Shown in pieces: positions 56,885 to 64,000 of a stretch of DNA of 64,000 nucleotides; position 1 is the first letter of the stretch, and each line of letters begins with the position of its first letter. Source of the stretch: Chitinimonas taiwanensis DSM 18899 (GTDB taxonomy: Bacteria > Pseudomonadota > Gammaproteobacteria > Burkholderiales > Chitinimonadaceae); the NCBI RefSeq assembly GCF_900119825.1, contig NZ_FPKR01000015.1:1-64000 (forward strand). The letters are read 5' to 3'. The notes under the pieces were generated by a model. The model ran no database searches. It was not told the DNA's origin and saw nothing but the letters and a program-made list of their open reading frames with translations. The translations under genes and the position numbers were made by a program.

Positions 56885-57223
56885 ATGTTTGACTGTCTGG
56901 AAACCCATACCCCCACCACCGACTGCCGTGCTGTCGCACCGCAGGATGCCGCCACCCTGGCCTCGCCGCTGACCGCTGTGCAGATCAGCCGTCGCCACCC
57001 GGGCCGCAGCTGGTTGCGCTTGCGTGGCCAGGGCGCGCAGGCCGCCCAGCTGGCGCGTGCGCGCGAGGTGGCGCTCTATCTGGATGCCGAGGTCGAAAGG
57101 CTGGATGACGGCAGCCTGCTGATCGTAGGCCTGAACCTGAATGCCACGCTAACCCTGAGCGAGCGCTTCGGGCGCGAGCTGGCCTGCGAAGCGCAGATCG
57201 CCAGCGCGGCCCAGTACGGCTAG
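56885..57223 (+). CDS. Unknown small protein downstream of tandem SAM-II aptamers
   Basis: A 112-residue cytoplasmic protein with no recognised family. It contains few distinctive residues: an N-terminal cysteine pair (C4, C14), an Arg-rich middle and an Asn-rich C-terminal part. GGAG at 56875 precedes the ATG at 56885. Because it directly follows a SAM-sensing leader it should relate to methionine, SAM or sulfur metabolism, or to methyl-group use; this is inference from position only. It could also be a spacer in a longer transcript reaching the MATE gene. Confidence 0.6.
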   Translation: MFDCLETHTPTTDCRAVAPQDAATLASPLTAVQISRRHPGRSWLRLRGQGAQAAQLARAREVALYLDAEVERLDDGSLLIVGLNLNATLTLSERFGRELACEAQIASAAQYG

Positions 57224-57332
57224 GCGCGCCTGGCTGCGCGCTGTCCCTGTGCGGGGCGGCGTGGGCGGCTAGAATGGGCTGTCCTGCCCTCAGGGCGTTT
57301 TTCAAGCGCGCTTTGCCGCGCTGCCTGTTGCC

Positions 57333-58727
57333 ATGCCGCATACCGTGTCCCGCTCCCAGCCTATCCGTACCGAAGCCCGCGCCCTCTGGCAGCTGGCCTG
57401 GCCCATGCTCATCGGCCAGCTGGCCACCGTGGGCATGGCGGTGGCCGACGTGGCCATGGCCGGCCATGCCTCGGCTGAGGACTTGGCCGCCGTTTCGTTG
57501 GGTGCCTCGGTCTGGTCCATTGTCATCGTCACGCTGATGGGGGTGATGATGGCGGTCAACCCCATCGTCGCCCATCATGTTGGCGCTGGCGAGCACGCTC
57601 GCATTCCGCATGTGGTGCGTCAGGCGCTGTGGAAGGCGTTCGGGGTGGGCTTGTTGGCCATGGCCGCTGCCAATCTGTCGGCCCTGGTGTTCGACCATAT
57701 GCAGATCGAGCCGGCCGTACGCGATATGGCCAAGGCCTTCCTGCATGTGACCAGCTTCGCCTTGCCGGCCTTTGCCTGTTATCGCGTGCTGTATGGCTAT
57801 AGTGCGAGCCTGAACCAGACCAAGCCGATGATGGTGATTGCGCTCGGGGCGCTGGCGCTGAATGTGCTGCTGAACTGGCTGCTCATCTATGGGCGCTTCG
57901 GCCTGCCCAAGCTGGGCGGGGTGGGCTGCGCCTGGGCCACGCTGTTCTGCGTGTGGTTCAACCTGATCGCGCTGATCGTCTGGATGCACCGCGCGCCGGT
58001 CTATCGCAGCTCCTGGCCGCTCAGCCATTTCGAGCCACCGCATTGGCCGGAAATCCGCCAGCTGCTCAAGGTGGGGCTGCCAATCGGCGTCACCTATTTC
58101 GCCGAGGCAAGCGCCTTTGGCCTGATCGCGCTGCTGGTGGCCAAGTTCGGCACTGCCCAGGTGGCGGCACACCAGATCGCGCTGAATTTCTCCTCGCTGG
58201 TCTTCATGGTGCCGCTCAGCCTTGGCGTCGCCATGCTGACCCGCGTCGGCCATGCCTTGGGCGAGGGCGACCCGGTCGCGGCGCGTTTTCGCTCCTGGGT
58301 CGGGGTCGGCTTATCGCTGGCTTTCGCCACCTTGTCGGCCAGCTTTATTGCACTCTTCAATTGGCAGATCGCGTCTGCCTATACCTCGGATGGCAATGTG
58401 GCTGCGCTGGCCGCGCAGCTGCTGATCTTCGCCGCGCTGTTCCAGCTCTCGGATGCCACCCAGGTTGCCACCAGCTGCGCGATCCGCGGCTATAAGGTGA
58501 CCCGCCCGCCGATGCTGATCCACCTGGCCGCCTTCTGGGGCTTCTCGCTGCCGCTTGGTTGCGTGCTAGGCCTGGCGCCAGACTGGCTGCCCTGGCGCCC
58601 GGTCGAAGCTATGGCCGCCAAGGGCTTTTGGATTGCGCTGGTGGTCGGTTTGACGGTAGCTGCACTGGGCCTGAGCTGGTTCCTCGATAGATTGTCGCGT
58701 AGCCGCTTGCCCCGAGCCACCACGTAG
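57333..58727 (+). CDS. MATE family efflux transporter (NorM-like)
   Basis: A 464-residue protein with 12 predicted TM helices and the MATE repeats (WPMLIGQLATVGMAVADVAMAGH in TM1; PIGVTYFAEASAFGLIALLVAKFG in TM7). These transporters export cationic drugs in exchange for Na+ or H+. It begins at ATG 57333 without a clear ribosome-binding site. A short GC hairpin with T tail at 57291-57306 may partly isolate it from the riboswitch-controlled gene upstream. Confidence 0.9.
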   Translation: MPHTVSRSQPIRTEARALWQLAWPMLIGQLATVGMAVADVAMAGHASAEDLAAVSLGASVWSIVIVTLMGVMMAVNPIVAHHVGAGEHARIPHVVRQALWKAFGVGLLAMAAANLSALVFDHMQIEPAVRDMAKAFLHVTSFALPAFACYRVLYGYSASLNQTKPMMVIALGALALNVLLNWLLIYGRFGLPKLGGVGCAWATLFCVWFNLIALIVWMHRAPVYRSSWPLSHFEPPHWPEIRQLLKVGLPIGVTYFAEASAFGLIALLVAKFGTAQVAAHQIALNFSSLVFMVPLSLGVAMLTRVGHALGEGDPVAARFRSWVGVGLSLAFATLSASFIALFNWQIASAYTSDGNVAALAAQLLIFAALFQLSDATQVATSCAIRGYKVTRPPMLIHLAAFWGFSLPLGCVLGLAPDWLPWRPVEAMAAKGFWIALVVGLTVAALGLSWFLDRLSRSRLPRATT

Positions 58728-58756
58728 AAAAACGGCCCAGCGGGGCCGTTTTTCTT
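58728..58756. terminator. Bidirectional intrinsic terminator
   Basis: An 11-bp stem AAAAACGGCCC/GGGCCGTTTTT with a 4-nt loop lies between the convergent MATE and cysK genes. A and T tails on both sides allow it to serve both directions. Confidence 0.9.
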
Positions 58757-58779
58757 GGGCTGGTACTAGGCAGGTGGCC

Positions 58780-59709
58780 TCAGTCGACCAGGCCCTGGAA
58801 CAAGGCCGTGGACAGGTAGCGCTCGCCATAGGACGGGATGATCACCACGATCAGCTTGCCGGCGTTCTCGGGCCGGGCCGCCACCTGCAGGGCCGCCCAC
58901 ACCGCCGCACCGGACGAAATGCCGACCAACAGGCCTTCCTCGGTGGCCATGCGCCGCGCGGTGCTGAACGCGTCCTCGTTCTTCACGCGCAGCACTTCAT
59001 CGTACAGATCCGTCTTCAGCACACCGGGCACAAAGCCCGCACCGATGCCCTGGATCGGATGCGGGCCCTTGGGACCGCCGCTCAGCACCGGGCTGGCATC
59101 GGGCTCGACGGCAATCGCCTGGAAGCTTGGCTTGCGCGCCTTGATCACTTCGGTTATGCCGGTGATGGTGCCGCCGGTGCCCACGCCTGAAACCAGGATA
59201 TCCACCTGGCCGTCGGTGTCAGCCCAGATTTCCTCGGCCGTGGTTTCGCGGTGGATCTTGGGGTTAGCGGGGTTTTCGAATTGCTGCGGCATGAACCAAC
59301 CATGCTCTGCGGCCAGTTCCTTGGCCTTGGCAATCGCGCCGCCCATGCCGTCCGGGCCGGGGGTCAGCACCAGTTCGGCGCCATAGCCGCGCAGCAGTGC
59401 GCGGCGTTCCTTGGACATGGTTTCCGGCATGGTCAGCACGCATTTATAGCCGCGCGCCGCGCACACCATGGCCAGGCCAATGCCGGTATTGCCCGAGGTC
59501 GGCTCAACCACGGTATCGCCCGCGGTCAGTGTGCCATTCGCTTCGGCGGCATTGATCATGCTCACCGCGATGCGATCCTTCACGCTATGGGACGGGTTGA
59601 AGAATTCCAGCTTGGCCACCACGCGACCGGGCATTCCCTGTGTGACGCGGTTCAGCTGGACCAGCGGGGTCTTGCCGATCAGCTCGGTAATATCGTTGGC
59701 AATGCGCAT
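58780..59709 (-). CDS. cysK: Cysteine synthase A (O-acetylserine sulfhydrylase)
   Basis: A 309-residue PLP enzyme. The Schiff-base lysine is in [14 protein letters not shown], the substrate loop is [13 protein letters not shown], and the PLP phosphate cup is [10 protein letters not shown]. It makes cysteine from O-acetylserine and sulfide. AAGGAG precedes the ATG at 59709. CysK rather than CysM is favoured by the [20 protein letters not shown] stretch and length. Confidence 0.95.
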   Translation of the reverse strand: MRIANDITELIGKTPLVQLNRVTQGMPGRVVAKLEFFNPSHSVKDRIAVSMINAAEANGTLTAGDTVVEPTSGNTGIGLAMVCAARGYKCVLTMPETMSKERRALLRGYGAELVLTPGPDGMGGAIAKAKELAAEHGWFMPQQFENPANPKIHRETTAEEIWADTDGQVDILVSGVGTGGTITGITEVIKARKPSFQAIAVEPDASPVLSGGPKGPHPIQGIGAGFVPGVLKTDLYDEVLRVKNEDAFSTARRMATEEGLLVGISSGAAVWAALQVAARPENAGKLIVVIIPSYGERYLSTALFQGLVD

Positions 59710-59806
59710 GGGGGGCTCCTTGGGAATGGGCTTAGGGGGTCTGAGGCGTGATTCTAGGCCAGTCGCGCCGCTACAATGCAGTCGATTCCATTGTTTTGAG
59801 CCTGTC

Positions 59807-61021
59807 ATGAAGATCTATACCGTGGGTGGCGCGGTGCGCGACCAGTTGCTGGGCCTGCCAGTCAAAGACCGCGACTATGTGGTGGTGGGGGCAACGCCCG
59901 AGCAGATGCTGGCCCTGGGCTACCGCCCGGTGGGCAAGGATTTTCCGGTCTTTCTGCATCCAAGCACCCATGAGGAATACGCGCTCGCGCGCACTGAACG
60001 CAAATCGGGCAAGGGCTATAAAGGCTTCAGCGTGTATGCGGCGCCCGATGTGACGCTGGAGGACGATCTGGCGCGGCGCGACTTGACCATCAATGCGATG
60101 GCCGAGGATGAGGACGGCGAGCTGATCGACCCCTATGGTGGTCAGGAAGACCTGGCGCGGCGCCTGCTGCGCCATGTGGGGCCGGCCTTTGTCGAGGACC
60201 CGGTGCGCATTCTGCGCCTGGCGCGCTTCGCCGCCCGGTTCGACTTTGCCGTGGCGCCCGAGACCCTGGCCCTGTGCCGCGAGATGGTCGCGCTGGGCGA
60301 GGTCGACCATCTGGTCGCCGAGCGGGTCTGGGCCGAGCTGGCCAAGGGACTGATGGAGGACCGCCCGGCGCGCATGCTGCAGGTGCTGCGCGATTGCGGC
60401 GCGCTGGCGCGTTTGCTGCCCGAGCTGGACGCGCTGTTTGGCGTGCCGCAGCCGCCGCAACACCATCCGGAAGTCGACACCGGCCTGCATATGCTCTTGG
60501 TGCTCGATTACGCGGCCGCGCAGGGCTGGCCGCTCGACACCCGTTTTGCCGCGCTCTGCCACGATCTGGGCAAGGGCAATACGCCTGAGGCCGAGTGGCC
60601 GCGCCATATTGCCCATGAACAGCACGGTGTCGCGCTAGTCGAGGCGCTGTGCGAGCGCATCCGTGTGCCCAATGATTGCCGCGAGCTGGCGCTGCTGGTC
60701 TGCCGTGAGCACGGCAATATCCATCGCGCGCGCGAGCTGCGCCCGGAAACGGTGGTCGAGTTGCTCGGCCGCTGCGATGCCTTGCGCAAGCCCGAGCGTT
60801 TTGCGCGCCTCCTGGATGCCTGTCTCGCCGATGCGCGCGGGCGCACCGGGCTGGAAGACTGTGCTTATCCGCAGGCTGCCTATCTGCTCGCCTGCCGTGA
60901 TGCGGCGCGCGCGGTGGATGCCGGTGCGATTGCCGCCGCCACGGTCGACAAGGCGCAGATTCCGCTGGCCGTGCAACACGCACGCCGTGACGCGGTCCGA
61001 CAAGTTCCCAAACCCCTGTGA
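59807..61021 (+). CDS. cca: CCA tRNA nucleotidyltransferase (multifunctional Cca)
   Basis: A 404-residue class II enzyme: [24 protein letters not shown] and [23 protein letters not shown] form the nucleotidyltransferase head. The C-terminal half carries an HD domain ([22 protein letters not shown]), typical of the multifunctional gamma/beta-proteobacterial Cca with phosphatase and phosphodiesterase activities. It adds CCA to tRNA 3' ends. Start at ATG 59807. Confidence 0.95.
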   Translation: MKIYTVGGAVRDQLLGLPVKDRDYVVVGATPEQMLALGYRPVGKDFPVFLHPSTHEEYALARTERKSGKGYKGFSVYAAPDVTLEDDLARRDLTINAMAEDEDGELIDPYGGQEDLARRLLRHVGPAFVEDPVRILRLARFAARFDFAVAPETLALCREMVALGEVDHLVAERVWAELAKGLMEDRPARMLQVLRDCGALARLLPELDALFGVPQPPQHHPEVDTGLHMLLVLDYAAAQGWPLDTRFAALCHDLGKGNTPEAEWPRHIAHEQHGVALVEALCERIRVPNDCRELALLVCREHGNIHRARELRPETVVELLGRCDALRKPERFARLLDACLADARGRTGLEDCAYPQAAYLLACRDAARAVDAGAIAAATVDKAQIPLAVQHARRDAVRQVPKPL

Positions 61022-61031
61022 AGGACACCTC

Positions 61032-61385
61032 ATGCGTCTACTCGCCGTCTGGTTGATCAATGCCGTCAGCCTGCTGCTGCTGGCCTGGCTGATGCCGTCC
61101 ATCCGCGTGGATGGCTTTGCCACCGCGCTATGGATTGCCTTCGTGCTGGGCCTGGTGAATGTGTTTATCCGCCCGCTGCTGCTTTTGCTGACCCTGCCGG
61201 TCAATCTGCTCACGCTTGGCCTGTTCACCTTTGTCATCAATGGCTTTTGCTTCTGGCTGGTGGCCGATTGGCTGGGTGGCTTTGCGGTGCCCGGCTTTGG
61301 CAGCGCCATCGTGGCGGCCATTGTCTACAGCGTGATCAGCTGGCTGGCCTCCAGCCTGCTGCTGGGCGACAAGGCGCAGGCATGA
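61032..61385 (+). CDS. Small membrane protein of the phage-holin 4-TM (DUF/YvlD-like) family
   Basis: A 117-residue protein with four TM helices and the LGLVNVFIRPLLLLLTLPVNLLTLG segment typical of the YvlD/phage_holin_4_2 family. Despite the family name there is no phage context; function is unknown. It starts 10 bp after cca with AAGGA as ribosome-binding site and its stop overlaps the prpF-like start (ATGA). Confidence 0.85.
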   Translation: MRLLAVWLINAVSLLLLAWLMPSIRVDGFATALWIAFVLGLVNVFIRPLLLLLTLPVNLLTLGLFTFVINGFCFWLVADWLGGFAVPGFGSAIVAAIVYSVISWLASSLLLGDKAQA

Positions 61386-62515
61386 GCGTGCTGCGCCTGC
61401 CCGCCAGCTGGCTGCGCGGCGGCAGTTCGAAGGGCGTGTTCCTGCGCGCCGCCGATTTGCCCGCCGACCCAGAAGAACGTGATCGTCTGCTGGCGCGCCT
61501 CTTGGGCAGCCCCGACCCCTACGGGCGCCAGACCGATGGCCTGGGCAGCGGTGTGTCGTCCACCAGCAAGGTGGTGCTGCTCAGCCGCTCGCAGCGGCCC
61601 GATGCGGATATCGACTATCTATTCGGCCATGTGGCCATTGAAAGCGGGCGCATCGACTGGTCGGGTAGCTGCGGCAATCTGAGCGCGGCGGTCGGCCCGG
61701 CCGCCATCCTGGCCGGTTTGATCGCCGCCCCCGAGGCTGGCGAGCTGTTGGTGCGCATCTGGCAGGTGAACACCGCCAAGCACATCCTGGCGCGCGTGCC
61801 GATTCAGGATGGCCTGCCCGCCCAGCATGGCGAGCATAGTCAGGATGGCCTGGCCTTTCCCGGCGCACCCATCCAGCTCGATTTTCTCGACCCGGCCGGC
61901 AGCAGCGGCGGGCCACTATTCCCCACCGGCCAGCCCTGCGATCTGCTCGCGCCCGAGGGCATGGCGCCAGTGCCGGCAACCTTGATCGATGCAGCGAATC
62001 CCCTCGTCATTGTGGCGGCCAGTGATCTGGGCTTGCAGGGCGATGAGCACCCGGCGCAGCTGAACCAGGATGCCGCGCTGCTGGCACGCTTGGAAGCCCT
62101 GCGCTGCCAGGCCAGCGTGCGCATGGGCTTGGCGCCGGATGCGCAGGCGGCCGGTTTGCGCACGGCCACCCCCAAGCTGGCCTGGGTGGCCCCGGCCTGC
62201 GCGCACCTGACCCAGGATGGCCGGGCGATTGCTGCCCATCAGGTCGACCTGCTGGCGCGTACGGTGTCGATGGGCAAGGTGCATCAGGGCTTTACCGGCA
62301 CCGGCACGATTGCGCTCGGCGCGGCGGCGGCCATGGCCGGCACCGTGCTCAGCCGCTTGCTGGGCGGCCCGCTGCAGGGACGGCCACTGCGCTTTGCCCA
62401 TCCAGGTGGCATCAATGACATCGAACTGCAGATGCAAGCCGGGCGGATAGCCGCGGCGCGGCTGACGCGCAGTGCGCGCGTGCTCATGCACGGCGAGGTC
62501 TGGGTGCCGGCCTAG
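61382..62515 (+). CDS. PrpF-family isomerase (methylaconitate/4-oxalomesaconate isomerase-like)
   Basis: A 377-residue protein of the PrpF family: RGGSSKGVFLRA at the start, GSCGNLSAAVGP and QGFTGTGTIALGAAAAM regions contain the two catalytic cysteine/lysine environments of cis-trans isomerases. PrpF acts with AcnD in the 2-methylcitrate cycle, but neither acnD nor prpC is near, so a PrpF-like isomerase of another acid is equally possible. The start overlaps the previous stop, and the stop overlaps the convergent GGDEF gene. Confidence 0.82.
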   Translation: MSVLRLPASWLRGGSSKGVFLRAADLPADPEERDRLLARLLGSPDPYGRQTDGLGSGVSSTSKVVLLSRSQRPDADIDYLFGHVAIESGRIDWSGSCGNLSAAVGPAAILAGLIAAPEAGELLVRIWQVNTAKHILARVPIQDGLPAQHGEHSQDGLAFPGAPIQLDFLDPAGSSGGPLFPTGQPCDLLAPEGMAPVPATLIDAANPLVIVAASDLGLQGDEHPAQLNQDAALLARLEALRCQASVRMGLAPDAQAAGLRTATPKLAWVAPACAHLTQDGRAIAAHQVDLLARTVSMGKVHQGFTGTGTIALGAAAAMAGTVLSRLLGGPLQGRPLRFAHPGGINDIELQMQAGRIAAARLTRSARVLMHGEVWVPA

Positions 62516-64000
62516 CCGATCCAGGCCTCGACGCGATTGCGGCCCTTGTGCTTGGCCGTATACAGCGCTTGGTCGGCCTGGGCGATCAGCGCATCCATGG
62601 CCTGCTCGGGCCGCCATTGCGCGACGCCGAAGCTCAGGGTCAGGCGGATCACGCCGCTCGGATAGCTGATCTGCAGCTCGGCCGCAGCCTGGCGCATGCG
62701 CTCGGCCACCCGGCGCGCCGCCTCCAGATCGCTGTCGGGCAGCAGGGCGACGAACTCCTCGCCGCCAAAGCGGGCCAGCACATCCATCTCGCGCAGCCAT
62801 TCCTGGGCGGCGAGCGCCAGCTGGCGCAGCGCTTCGTCACCCGCCTCGTGTCCGTACAGATCGTTGATCTGCTTGAAATGATCGATATCGAAGATCAGCA
62901 CCGATAGCGCCGTGTGCTGCCTGGCCTGGCGCTGGACTTCCTGTTGGGCTCGCTCGTGGAAGGCGCGCCGGTTCAGCAGCCCAGTCAGGCTATCGGTATT
63001 GGCCTGGGTCTCCAGCTGTTTGACTAGACGCTGGCGCTCTTCCAGCGAGAGCAGCAGGTGGCGGTTGGCGGCATCGAGCGCCTCGGTGCGCTCGGTCACC
63101 TGGTTTTCCAGATTGGCATTCAGCTCGGCCAGCTTGGTCTGTTCCTGCCGCAGCGTGGCCAGCAGATGACGCAGCGCATCGGCCAGCAGCTTGGGCTCGT
63201 GAAAGCGCTTATGGCTCGGCAGCACGGCATCGGCCTCGCCCGACTGCAGGCGATGGGCGACGCGGGTCAGCTCGCGCAGGGGCTGCGAGATGCGCCCGGC
63301 CAGCCAGATGCCGAACAGCGCGAACAGCACGGCGAAGCCCGCACCGATCGTCAGTACGGCGCTACGCAGCTCGCGCACCGGCGCATAGGCCTGTTCGGCA
63401 TCCTGGCGCACCAGCACGCTCCAACCCAGGCCGGCGTAGTCGCCAAAACCCCGCGTGCTGACCACCGCGGTCAGATACCAGCCGCCATCCGGCCATTGCA
63501 GCAGCTGGCCGCCATCCTGATGTGCGCGGGTCAGGCCGGTCGGCAGCTTGGTGGCTTCGCGCCCGGCCGGTGCAAGCAGGATCTGCCCATTGCGGTTGAG
63601 CACAAAGGTCTCTACCCCCTTATTGCGCCGCCCCAGGCTGAACACGGTCTGCTCGATATTGCGTGCCCATTCCCAGGACAGGTGCACGCCCAGCACGCCG
63701 CTCAAGCGCCCCTGCAGATCAAACACCGGCGCTGCCACATCGACGAAGCGCAGCGGCTCGCCATTGGCGGGCGCGGGCAGCAATTTGGCCAGCAGCTTGG
63801 CCTCGTGCACATCGCCGACGAAAGGGCCTTCGCGACCGGCTTTGAACCAGGGGCGCGCGCCGACATTGGCACCCTCAAGCAGGCCGTCAGCAGAGTAGAC
63901 AACTAGTCCATCGTTGCGGGCAAAGCCTATCCAGGCAATCTCGCCGGTGCTGCGGCGCAGCTTTTCCAGCACCAGGCGGTTATCGCCAACCCGGGTGGCT
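62512..64000 (-). CDS. dCache-domain diguanylate cyclase (partial, 5' end beyond window)
   Basis: The gene enters from the right edge, where codons upstream of 63972 continue in frame, so the N-terminus (first TM) is missing. Visible parts: extracytoplasmic dCache_1-like sensor, TM (about 63320-63390 region), HAMP-like linker, coiled coil and C-terminal GGDEF domain with RFGGEEF active site and an RxxD (REMD) inhibitory site exactly five residues upstream. It should make cyclic di-GMP and be product-inhibited. The stop overlaps the prpF-like gene's stop. Confidence 0.92.
   Translation of the reverse strand, partial: ATRVGDNRLVLEKLRRSTGEIAWIGFARNDGLVVYSADGLLEGANVGARPWFKAGREGPFVGDVHEAKLLAKLLPAPANGEPLRFVDVAAPVFDLQGRLSGVLGVHLSWEWARNIEQTVFSLGRRNKGVETFVLNRNGQILLAPAGREATKLPTGLTRAHQDGGQLLQWPDGGWYLTAVVSTRGFGDYAGLGWSVLVRQDAEQAYAPVRELRSAVLTIGAGFAVLFALFGIWLAGRISQPLRELTRVAHRLQSGEADAVLPSHKRFHEPKLLADALRHLLATLRQEQTKLAELNANLENQVTERTEALDAANRHLLLSLEERQRLVKQLETQANTDSLTGLLNRRAFHERAQQEVQRQARQHTALSVLIFDIDHFKQINDLYGHEAGDEALRQLALAAQEWLREMDVLARFGGEEFVALLPDSDLEAARRVAERMRQAAAELQISYPSGVIRLTLSFGVAQWRPEQAMDALIAQADQALYTAKHKGRNRVEAWIG

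Noticed and set aside
61032-61385. Phage holin as a sign of a prophage
   Set aside because: The YvlD/holin-4 family name is misleading; there is no endolysin, capsid or integrase gene, and the gene is coupled to prpF-like and cca.
1-64000. tRNA genes, rRNA genes, CRISPR arrays and insertion sequences
   Set aside because: I looked for tRNA T-loop signatures, repeat-spacer patterns and transposase motifs while reading and found none. A tRNAscan-SE and ISfinder run would settle it.

Overview
The window is 64 kb of gene-dense, GC-rich chromosome from a Gram-negative bacterium. Outer-membrane porin, lipid A-type metallophosphoesterase, HtpG, AhpC/AhpF, RsmJ, Dtd, Cca, SdaA and MATE homologues, together with the porin type, suggest a betaproteobacterium, probably in the Neisseriales (Chitinibacteraceae or Chromobacteriaceae-like). 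That placement is inference from protein character only. I see no rRNA, tRNA, CRISPR array, prophage or insertion sequence. There are about 56 protein genes, almost all intact; the last one runs off the right edge.

Layout. 0.1-3 kb: a relatively AT-rich stretch with a secreted NucA/NucB-type nuclease, then a GIY-YIG protein and an oxidoreductase. 3.3-8.5 kb: a three-gene minus-strand operon (cholesterol-oxidase-like GMC flavoprotein, alpha/beta hydrolase, metallophosphoesterase). 8.6-16.4 kb: a seven-TM hybrid histidine kinase, RsgA-family GTPase with an acetyltransferase, a PilZ protein and a chemoreceptor. 16.5-23 kb: porin, secreted metallo-beta-lactamase-fold hydrolase, MtfA peptidase, a two-gene bufferin-like peptide operon and a PilJ-domain protein. 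23-35.4 kb: mainly minus-strand housekeeping and envelope genes, including amylase, carbonic anhydrase, ahpC-ahpF, a murein endopeptidase and a solute-binding protein. 35.6-39.5 kb: htpG, then an operon of a class C-like serine hydrolase and a class D beta-lactamase. 39.7-53 kb: P-type ATPase, a fused GpgS-like glycosyltransferase/HAD phosphatase, a ParA-histidine kinase-response regulator run and comEC. 53.3-64 kb: rsmJ, sdaA, dtd, a promoter followed by tandem SAM-II-like riboswitches, a MATE pump, cysK, cca, prpF-like gene and a diguanylate cyclase.

The most interesting parts are: (1) 56566-57223, where a sigma70-like promoter, a SAM-II aptamer, an intrinsic terminator, a second diverged SAM-II aptamer and a small unknown gene follow one another; (2) 20079-22117, a cysteine-rich secreted precursor followed by a single protein that joins the MNIO (DUF692) and DUF2063 partners of bufferin systems; (3) 44315-45685, an apparent one-polypeptide route to glucosylglycerate; (4) a 120-bp imperfect palindrome that begins at the ahpC stop codon; and (5) recognisable control sites: an OxyR-like site with a sigma70 promoter before ahpC and a sigma32-like promoter before htpG.

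Signalling is well represented: two large histidine kinases, one response regulator with an anti-sigma-type ATPase output, one chemoreceptor, one PilZ protein and one GGDEF enzyme.
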